Source: JAWXBM01 sp034440115 (GTDB lineage Bacteria > Pseudomonadota > Gammaproteobacteria > Xanthomonadales > SZUA-36). Taken from it: DNA of 13,047 bases. The position numbers and the translations under genes are program-made. Below, piece by piece: positions 7,659 to 13,047 of the stretch. Below the pieces are notes generated by a model, which saw nothing but the letters and a program-made list of their open reading frames with translations, made no database searches and was not told the origin of the DNA. The stretch is taken from assembly GCA_034440115.1 (NCBI GenBank), contig JAWXBM010000172.1, forward strand, positions 1-13,047. The letters are read 5' to 3'. Each line of letters starts with the position of its first letter. Position 1 is the first letter of the stretch.

Positions 7659-8564
7659 TCATCGGTTAGCAATATGAGCCACCTCAATAGACAACGCGGA
7701 ATCAACAGAGGCATCCAAAGTGTCATCACTGTAGCGCATCAGCTTTTCCAAAGTTTCGCGCAACTCATTAAACTCGCGAGCTGCATGACTATTCTGTTTC
7801 GCGGATCGAGTATTCAGCACGTCCGCAATGGCCTGCGAGATTACACGCATGTTGTACTCAAGGATTTGAGCGTATTGCGGTGGGCGATTCGATTCCCGCT
7901 GCACATAAGCCTGCATGATTTTTTTCTGCCAGCCAACTTGCCTGGCCAACAATGGTTGTAACTGATCCAGCCATTGCCTGCGGTCTTCCAGCCACACGGC
8001 ATCAAAGCGTTGCATGGCCTGGGCAACTTGCAGCAATCGGTCTTTCTGATCTGGTGACAGTCGCCCCAGTAAGCGCTCCAACAATCGCCCGAGATTTTTG
8101 GCATTTTCTTTGCTGTACTCCTCATCAGTGCGAGACAGGAACTCATCCTCAAACTCGACTTGCTGTTCTTCCATACTGACAATGAACTCACTGATCTGCT
8201 GGTCAGATATCGTTGCGCCAAATTCCAGTGCCAGCTTCAGCATGGATTGTTCAACGCGCTGGCTTGCCTGAAACAGTTCATCACTCCAGCTTTTAACCTG
8301 GTCTGCTGCAACCGGATGCTTCAGACCGGCCTCAAGCTGGTCGAGAATCTCCTGGTAACGCGCCAGCTCTTCCTGCCGGTGCCATTGCAATACTGGCATC
8401 AGCTGGTCGCGTAGCGATTCTTTTTGCTCGCCTGTCAGATCAACATAGCCATCCACCCACCAGGGAATCAGCCAATCCAGTCGATTGTAGGCGAACGAAG
8501 TTGTGCAACCGGCCAGAGTGATGATCGCCAGGAAAGTAAACACCAGTTTTGAAAGTGATTTCAT
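7659..8564 (-). CDS. DUF6279-family lipoprotein
   Basis: Envelope lipoprotein of unknown function, 301 residues. A type II signal peptide (MKSLSKLVFTFLAIITLAGC) puts the lipidated residue at Cys20, followed by TTS, which favours the outer membrane. The next segment, FAYNRLDWLIPWWVDGYVDL, is the hallmark opening of the DUF6279 family seen in Pseudomonas and relatives. The rest is almost all alpha-helical and rich in Gln, Glu, Leu and Arg, with repeated EEQQ- and RLLERLLGRL-type stretches that suggest helical bundles or coiled coils. It is followed 73 bases later by the flavodoxin gene, a gap that could hold a separate promoter. Family assignment rests on recall of the N-terminal signature. No enzymatic motif is visible. 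Confidence 0.85.
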   Translation of the reverse strand: MKSLSKLVFTFLAIITLAGCTTSFAYNRLDWLIPWWVDGYVDLTGEQKESLRDQLMPVLQWHRQEELARYQEILDQLEAGLKHPVAADQVKSWSDELFQASQRVEQSMLKLALEFGATISDQQISEFIVSMEEQQVEFEDEFLSRTDEEYSKENAKNLGRLLERLLGRLSPDQKDRLLQVAQAMQRFDAVWLEDRRQWLDQLQPLLARQVGWQKKIMQAYVQRESNRPPQYAQILEYNMRVISQAIADVLNTRSAKQNSHAAREFNELRETLEKLMRYSDDTLDASVDSALSIEVAHIANR

Positions 8565-8734
8565 GGCGAGGATTCTGACACAGGATGGTGCGCAAACATG
8601 TGAAATCAGCCCGTGTCGAGGCTTGCATCATGTTGTATTGCAGTGCCTAATAAACCTTCTGGCAGGCAATCAACGCTACTTAAATGCAAGCGCTTGGGCA
8701 ACTACTTTACCGACCAAAGAGACAGGAGCATATA
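8565..8734. promoter_or_regulatory. Divergent intergenic region between the lipoprotein and DUF2254 genes
   Basis: The lipoprotein gene leaves leftward and the DUF2254 gene rightward, so promoters for both probably lie in these 170 bases. No sigma-70 pair with good boxes and 16-18 base spacing was found by eye on either strand. The only firm signal is AGGAG at 8724-8728. Confidence 0.35.
8724..8728 (+). promoter_or_regulatory. Shine-Dalgarno site fixing the GTG start of the DUF2254 gene
   Basis: AGGAG at 8724-8728 lies six bases before the GTG at 8735, which is in frame with the long reading frame. The more upstream ATG at 8684 has no comparable site and would add 17 residues of non-hydrophobic sequence, so GTG 8735 is preferred. 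Confidence 0.75.
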
Positions 8735-10021
8735 GTGGCTTTTATCATTTCCAAAGATCGTCTTCGTTTTGTACTCAATCGCTTTCGTGAACACCTTTGG
8801 GTCAAGCCACTGGTTGTCTGTCTGTTGTCCATCACTTCGATTTTTCTTGCAAAACTTGCCGACGACACTTCTCTTGCGACCCTCGTGCCGCAGATTGACC
8901 CAAATACCATCGAGATACTTTTATCCATCATGGCTTCCAGCATGCTCGTTATTGCCACCTTTTCGGTGGGGTCTATGGTGTCGGCATTTGCCTCGGCCAG
9001 CAGGACAGCTACCCCGCGTTCACTCACTCTGGTGGTGGCCGATGGCGAATCCCAGAATGCGCTCTCGACTTTCGTTGGGGCCTTTATTTTCAGCATCGTG
9101 GCGTTAACCGCAGTTTTGAATGGTTACTTCAAGCCAGCTGGTCTTTTTATCCTCTTTGGTCTCACAGTGTGCGTATTTGCTGTCGTAGTTCTCACGTTCC
9201 TGGGATGGGTTGACCAAATTGCTCGCCTTGGGCGCATGGGCTCGACCATCGACAAGGTTGAAAAGGCCGCCGCAGGCGCATTAAAGCGCAGGAAGAAGGC
9301 TTTAACTCTGGGAGGTGTGCTACTGGATTCTGCAGCTAAAGGGCATGCCGTGTTTGCCTCAAGCGTGGGTTACGTGCAGCAAATCGATGTCTCAGCACTG
9401 AACGCATGGGCGGAAAAGTCCGCCGCGCGGGTCGAAGTGGCGGCGCTGCCTGGTACCTTCGCCGCTCCTGATCGGGCACTTGCCTATGTGCGAATTGACC
9501 GTGATGAACATGAGGATACCGATTACCATCCAGTAGTTAAGGCATTCCAGATCGGAGGTGAGCGTTTGTTTGACGACGACCCCAGATTTGGCTTGGTGGT
9601 GCTATCGGAAATCGCCGGCCGGGCTTTGTCACCCGCAGTCAATGACCCGGGAACGGCAATTGACATTATTGGCACGCTGCAGCGGCTTTTTACACAATGG
9701 AGCAAGGTTGAAGAGAAGGCTGAAGGGAAGGCTGAAGGGAAGGGTGATGACCAGCCTGAGTTTGATCGCGTGGCAGTTCCTCAAATCTCCATCTGCGATA
9801 TGTTCGACGATGCCTTCACCGCTATTGCCCGCGATGGTGCCGGTGTCGTGGAAGTTGCATCAAGGCTGCAAAAAGCCCTGCGTTCTTTGGCATCAATTGG
9901 TGATGAAGAAATGCAGCAGGCAGCAAAGCATCACTCCAAACTTGCCCTGGAGCGAGCCCGAATTGCGCTGGATTTGAAAGAGGACCTGGCCGTTGTTCAG
10001 GATGCGGCTTTAGTCCCCTGA
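8735..10021 (+). CDS. DUF2254 domain-containing inner-membrane protein
   Basis: Integral membrane protein of unknown function, 428 residues from the GTG start. Four hydrophobic helices are visible at about 24-41, 61-84, 110-129 and 136-157. They are followed by a long cytoplasmic or periplasmic domain. Family-type segments include LVIATFSVGSMVSAFASAS, TLVVADGESQNALSTFVGAF and, in the soluble part, ALSPAVNDPGTAIDIIGTL. These match the DUF2254 pattern. A low-complexity insert KAEGKAEGKG begins at residue 328 between the DPGTA region and the C-terminal helices. The gene stands alone on the plus strand, and the next gene starts in DNA of different composition. An extension to the ATG at 8684 is possible but lacks a ribosome binding site. 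Confidence 0.87.
   Translation: MAFIISKDRLRFVLNRFREHLWVKPLVVCLLSITSIFLAKLADDTSLATLVPQIDPNTIEILLSIMASSMLVIATFSVGSMVSAFASASRTATPRSLTLVVADGESQNALSTFVGAFIFSIVALTAVLNGYFKPAGLFILFGLTVCVFAVVVLTFLGWVDQIARLGRMGSTIDKVEKAAAGALKRRKKALTLGGVLLDSAAKGHAVFASSVGYVQQIDVSALNAWAEKSAARVEVAALPGTFAAPDRALAYVRIDRDEHEDTDYHPVVKAFQIGGERLFDDDPRFGLVVLSEIAGRALSPAVNDPGTAIDIIGTLQRLFTQWSKVEEKAEGKAEGKGDDQPEFDRVAVPQISICDMFDDAFTAIARDGAGVVEVASRLQKALRSLASIGDEEMQQAAKHHSKLALERARIALDLKEDLAVVQDAALVP
9716..9739 (+). repeat. In-frame 12-bp tandem repeat encoding KAEG
   Basis: AAGGCTGAAGGG is repeated exactly twice (9716-9727 and 9728-9739) and then starts a third time (AAGGGT). It encodes KAEG-KAEG-KG within the soluble domain of the DUF2254 protein. 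Since 12 bases is a whole number of codons, copy-number change would alter linker length without breaking the frame. Confidence 0.8.
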
Positions 10022-10096
10022 TCTCTAGCCACGCTCAAGCAGCCACTGACCTCCGCTTTAAGCAAAGTGGAAGTTATTATTAGCCCATTTTTCCGC

Positions 10097-10191
10097 GGCA
10101 GGTTGGTTAGTAGACCTGCCCCAATCTTTGTGAGAGATTGGCCAGCAACAAAAATAATTCTCCAAAATCCCCATGAAAACTGTAATGGAGA
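10097..10191 (+). promoter_or_regulatory. Three consecutive inverted repeats upstream of the exported-protein stub; possible structured leader
   Basis: Hairpin 1 has a perfect 7-bp stem, GGCAGGT (10097-10103) with ACCTGCC (10114-10120). Hairpin 2 starts on the very next base: CCAATCT (10121-10127) with AGATTGG (10135-10141), also a perfect 7-bp stem. Hairpin 3 pairs TCTCCA (10159-10164) with TGGAGA (10186-10191). The 3' arm of hairpin 3 contains GGAGA, the apparent ribosome binding site for the GTG at 10196. This could be a translation-controlling leader, or hairpins 1-2 could belong to the end of the upstream transcript. No known riboswitch class was recognised. Confidence 0.4.
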
Positions 10192-10195
10192 GATT

Positions 10196-10387
10196 GTGAC
10201 AATAACGACAAACCGATTGAGTCTGATTTTACTTGCGTTTGTATATTCCCTGCTTGGCCATGTGCAGAACGCACGTGCTGCAAAGATTGTCATTGATGAT
10301 TTCTCTGCTGCGCAGACGAGTCCCGGCGTGGTCGATGATCCGGGTATTCTGGGTGGAGAATGTGACCTGGCTTCCTTACATGACTGA
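10196..10387 (+). pseudogene. 5' remnant of an exported-protein gene, cut off at the restriction-modification gene
   Basis: A 63-residue reading frame starts at GTG 10196 with GGAG five bases upstream. It begins with a Sec signal peptide: a basic N-region (TNR), a hydrophobic core LSLILLAFVYSLLG, and likely cleavage after ARA28. The mature part begins AKIVIDDFSAAQTSPG and reaches GILGGECDL. IDDFS near the N-terminus and ILGGE(R)DL shortly after resemble secreted proteins of several hundred residues, some with PEP-CTERM anchors (family recall, not verified). Here it stops five codons later, and those codons (10370-10387) overlap the methyltransferase start. The likely reading is a gene truncated by insertion or replacement, with the junction near 10370-10379. 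The 3' part is not in the window. A genuinely short exported peptide is less likely. The surrounding gap 10022-10195 holds the inverted repeats and no other gene. Confidence 0.5.
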
Positions 10388-12967
10388 CTTCACCCCGACA
10401 GCCTCCACAGACATCGCAGATTTCATTGGTCGCTGGTGCGATGCCGACGGCGGCGAGCGGGCGAATTATCAGCTGTTTCTGACCGAGTTGTGCCAGTTGC
10501 TGGCCCTGCCCCAGCCCGACCCGGCCGGTGCCAACACCGAGCAGAATGCCTATGTGTTCGAGCGACGCGTGGATATCCACAACCCCGACGGCAGCAGTAA
10601 TCGCGGCTTTATTGATTTATACAAACGCGGTTGTTTTGTGCTCGAAGCCAAGCAGACCGGCAAGCAGCTCGATAGCCAGGTGTGGGACAAGGCCATGCTG
10701 CGGGCGCAGAACCAGGCCGATCAATATGTGCGCGCCTTACCGGCGGATGAAGGGCGGCCACCCTTTATCGTGGTTACCGATGTGGGCCGATCCTTGGAGC
10801 TGTATGCCGAGTTCAGCCAGTCGGGTGGCAGCTATGTGCCTTTTCCCGACCCCGGCCATTACCGCATTCGGCTGGAAGATCTGACGGATGAGAACATTCA
10901 GCGCAGGCTATATTTGCTCTGGCATGATCCGCAGAAACTCGACCCCAGCAAGCTCGCGGCGCAGGTCACGCGCAAGATCAGCGCCAAGCTGGCTGAACTG
11001 GCCCGCAGCCTGGAACAGCAAGGCTATGACGTGGAACGGGTAGCGCATTTTCTGAAACGCTGTCTGTTTACCATGTTCAGTGAAGACGTGGACTTGTTGC
11101 CGCGTGGCAGCTTCACCCAGCTGTTGCAGCAACAACAAAAGAATCCGCAGCACTTTGTACCGGCGCTGTCGTCCTTGTGGGAATCGATGCGGGTGGGTGG
11201 TTACAGCCCGCTGCTTAACCACCAAATACGCGAATTCAACGGCGGTCTGTTTACCGGTGTCGATCCAATCCCGCTGAACGCGGATCAAATCCAGTTGCTT
11301 ATCGATGCCTCCAAATCCGACTGGCGTTTTGTTGAGCCGGCCATTTTCGGCACCTTGCTGGAACGCGCGCTGGACCCACGCGAACGCCACAAGCTGGGGG
11401 CACACTTCACCCCGCGCGCTTATGTGGAACGGCTGGTCATGCCCACGCTGATCGAGCCGCTACGCGAGCAATGGCGCACGGTACAGGTGGTGGCGGAAAC
11501 CTGGCTGCAGAAAGACAAGCCCGACAAGGCGGTGGAAGAACTGCGCCAATTCCATTACCAGTTATGCCAAACCCGCGTGCTCGACCCGGCCTGCGGCAGC
11601 GGTAATTTCCTTTACGTGGCGCTGGAACATATGAAGCGGTTGGAGGGCGAGGTGCTGAACCTGATCAGTGAACTCAGCGCCGGGCAGGGCAGTTTCAGCA
11701 CCGAAGGTTTGACCGTAGACCCGCATCAGTTCCTCGGCCTGGAGCTGAATCCGCGCGCGGCCGCCATCGCCGAAATCGTGCTGTGGATTGGTTATCTGCA
11801 ATGGCATTACCGCATACACGGCGCGCTGAATATTCCCGACCCGGTATTGCGCAACTTCCAGAACATCCAGCACCGCGATGCGCTGATTACTTACCAGCGC
11901 AAAGACCTGGTCTACGGCGAGGATGGCAAGCCCGTCACCTTGTGGGATGGCATCAGTTTTAAGCCCAGCCCCACCACCGGCGAATTGATACCCGATGAAA
12001 CGCAGCGCATTCCGGTTTATGATTATGTGAAGCCTGCTAAAGCGGAATGGCCGGAGGCGGAATATATTGTGGGTAATCCGCCGTTTATTGGTGCGTCCAC
12101 CATGCGCCGCGCGCTGGGTGATGGCTACGTGGATGCGGTGCGTAAAGTCTATAAAGGCGAAGTGCCGGATTCAGCCGATTTCGTGATGTATTGGTGGCAT
12201 ATCGCTGCGACCAAGATGCGTTTGGGGCAGGCCCGGCAGTTTGGTTTTATCACCACCAATAGTTTGCGCCAGACCTTTAACCGGCGGGTGCTGGAACCGC
12301 ATCTGAACGATAAGAAGGAGCCGCTTTCGCTGGTGTTTGCCATTCCGGATCATCCCTGGGTGGATAGCAACGATGGTGCGGCGGTGCGGATTGCGATGAC
12401 GGTGGGTGGGGCTGGTGAGCGGGCTGGGTTGCTAAGGCAGGTTGTTGAAGAGATTGAGGGCTCTGACGAATCACGTGAAGTGAATTTGAGTCAACGAGCT
12501 GGAAAAATATTTGCCGATCTGACTATTGGAGCCAATGTGTCGGGCGCTTCAAACCTAAGTTCTAATGGCACACTGTCTCAGGAAGGAGTGAAATTACATG
12601 GCAGTGGCTTTCTAGTAAGTTGGGAAGAAGCTACTGCTATTGGACTAGGTTTGGTTGAAGGTCTAGATCAACAAATCTCCCCTATCTTAGTGGGCGAGAT
12701 GTTGCTCAAATGCCCCGTGACTTGGCTGTCATTGACCTCTATGGAATGAGCTTGGAAATTGTTCGAAGCCGATTTCCAGCTGTCTATCAGTGGTTGTACG
12801 AACGTGTCAAGCCAGAGAGAGATCAAAACAATCGTGCCAGCTATAAGGAAAACTGGTGGATTTTCGGTGAAGCGCGAAGGGACTGGAGGTTAATGGCCGG
12901 TGAGCTCTCAAAATTTGTGATTACAGTCAAAACTGCTAAACATAGAATATCACTACTGTCCGGTTAA
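10380..12967 (+). pseudogene. MmeI-like (Type IIL) restriction endonuclease / N6-adenine DNA methyltransferase, frameshifted and C-terminally truncated
   Basis: Single-chain restriction-modification enzyme in which one polypeptide cuts and methylates DNA and a shared target-recognition domain sets specificity. With ATG 10380 as residue 1, the nuclease motif is Asp79-X9-Glu89-X-Lys91 (FIDLYKRGCFVLEAK). This is the same D-E-K spacing as recalled for MmeI (D70, E80, K82). Methyltransferase motif I is LDPACGSGNF (401-410) and motif IV is NPPF (566-569), typical of N6-adenine methylation. The recognition region follows, with TIGANVSGAS and LHGSGFLVS. The frame ends at 12749 after a one-base loss in the CCCC at 12679-12682. 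Adding one C restores ISPYLSGRDVAQMPRDLAVIDLYG and continues through QNNRASYKENWWIFGE to the stop at 12967, giving 862 residues. The family continues beyond TAKHR with a conserved GG-RY-NTFPF-type end that is absent here. The family is clear; activity of this copy is doubtful. Confidence 0.85.
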
Positions 12968-13047
12968 CTATTGAACAAATTCAGTTGGTTAGAATCCATG
13001 TCATCTTCCCAGACATGCTTGGTATCGAAAAAGTCCTTGTTTAAAGG
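12964..13047 (-). CDS. C-terminal end of a convergent gene with a QLNLF clamp-binding-like motif (partial)
   Basis: On the minus strand a frame is open from the right edge down to a TAA at 12964-12966, giving 27 residues ending HVWEDDMDSNQLNLFNS. The stop overlaps the stop of the plus-strand gene by two bases, so the two reading frames converge. QLNLF near the C-terminus fits the bacterial sliding-clamp binding consensus (QL-x-LF) found at the ends of several DNA-processing proteins. The stretch is too short to assign a family, and chance openness over 28 codons in AT-rich DNA is possible. The amino-acid composition is protein-like. Confidence 0.4.
   Translation of the reverse strand, partial: PLNKDFFDTKHVWEDDMDSNQLNLFNS

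Noticed and set aside
8565..8734. Sigma-70 promoters in the divergent gap
   Set aside because: Candidates such as TTGCAT with TAATAA have 19-base spacing and poor fit; no pair is good enough to place.
10053..10080. Intrinsic terminator after the DUF2254 gene
   Set aside because: CCGCTTT can pair with AAAGTGG (one G-U) over a 4-base loop, but the following bases (AAGTTATTATT) are not a U-run, so it is too weak to call.
10233..10379. Upstream extension of the methyltransferase reading frame to an ATG at 10233
   Set aside because: The 49 extra residues do not resemble the family N-terminus and overlap the exported-protein stub in another frame. Family similarity begins at MTDF, ATG 10380.
12675..12692. 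Programmed -1 ribosomal frameshift joining the two methyltransferase halves
   Set aside because: The zero-frame codons ATC TCC CCT do not form an X-XXY-YYZ slippery heptamer, and a run of four Cs is short for slippage. An indel or read error is simpler.
10380..12967. BREX PglX or DISARM methyltransferase instead of an MmeI-like enzyme
   Set aside because: The N-terminal D-E-K nuclease motif with MmeI spacing, the size, and the absence of any BREX or DISARM partner genes in the window favour a stand-alone Type IIL enzyme.
12710..12967. Independent small gene starting at ATG 12710
   Set aside because: Its product is the family continuation of the methyltransferase, and the ATG is an internal methionine codon, so it is the 3' half of the frameshifted gene.

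Overview
The window reads as a chromosomal segment of a gammaproteobacterium, probably a marine or environmental one. The basis is the mix of families: RarA, a DUF6279 lipoprotein, a BON-domain MscS channel, an egtB/egtD pair and a lipoprotein M1 aminopeptidase. No marker gene fixes the genus. Most genes look like ordinary core or shell genome at roughly 50% GC.

Positions 1-8564 form a run of seven minus-strand genes. In transcription order they are a DUF6279 lipoprotein, a flavodoxin-family oxidoreductase, egtB, egtD, a BON-MscS mechanosensitive channel, rarA, and the N-terminal 529 residues of a lipoprotein M1 aminopeptidase that runs off the left edge. egtB and egtD overlap by 4 bases (ATGA). 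egtD to mscS is 20 bases and mscS to rarA is 18, so egtB-egtD-mscS-rarA is very likely one transcript. The flavodoxin gene, 80 bases upstream of egtB, may share it. EgtB and EgtD together make the core of ergothioneine (thiol-histidine antioxidant) synthesis. The channel and RarA link redox, osmotic and replication-stress functions, but by position only. A 170-base divergent gap separates this block from a plus-strand DUF2254 membrane protein at 8735-10021, which uses a GTG start.

From about 10022 to the right edge the DNA looks accessory. An AT-rich stretch holds three consecutive inverted repeats, the last covering the ribosome binding site of a short exported-protein ORF (10196-10387). That ORF is best read as the 5' stub of a broken gene. 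Its last codons run into a GC-rich MmeI-like (Type IIL) restriction-modification gene starting at 10380. The restriction gene has intact nuclease D-E-K and N6-adenine methyltransferase motifs. It carries a one-base frameshift in a C4 run at 12679-12682 and stops at 12967 without the family's usual C-terminal end. Its target-recognition part has clearly lower GC than its body. The last 84 bases hold the C-terminal end of a convergent minus-strand gene finishing in a QLNLF motif.

No RNA genes, CRISPR arrays, transposases or integrases were seen.
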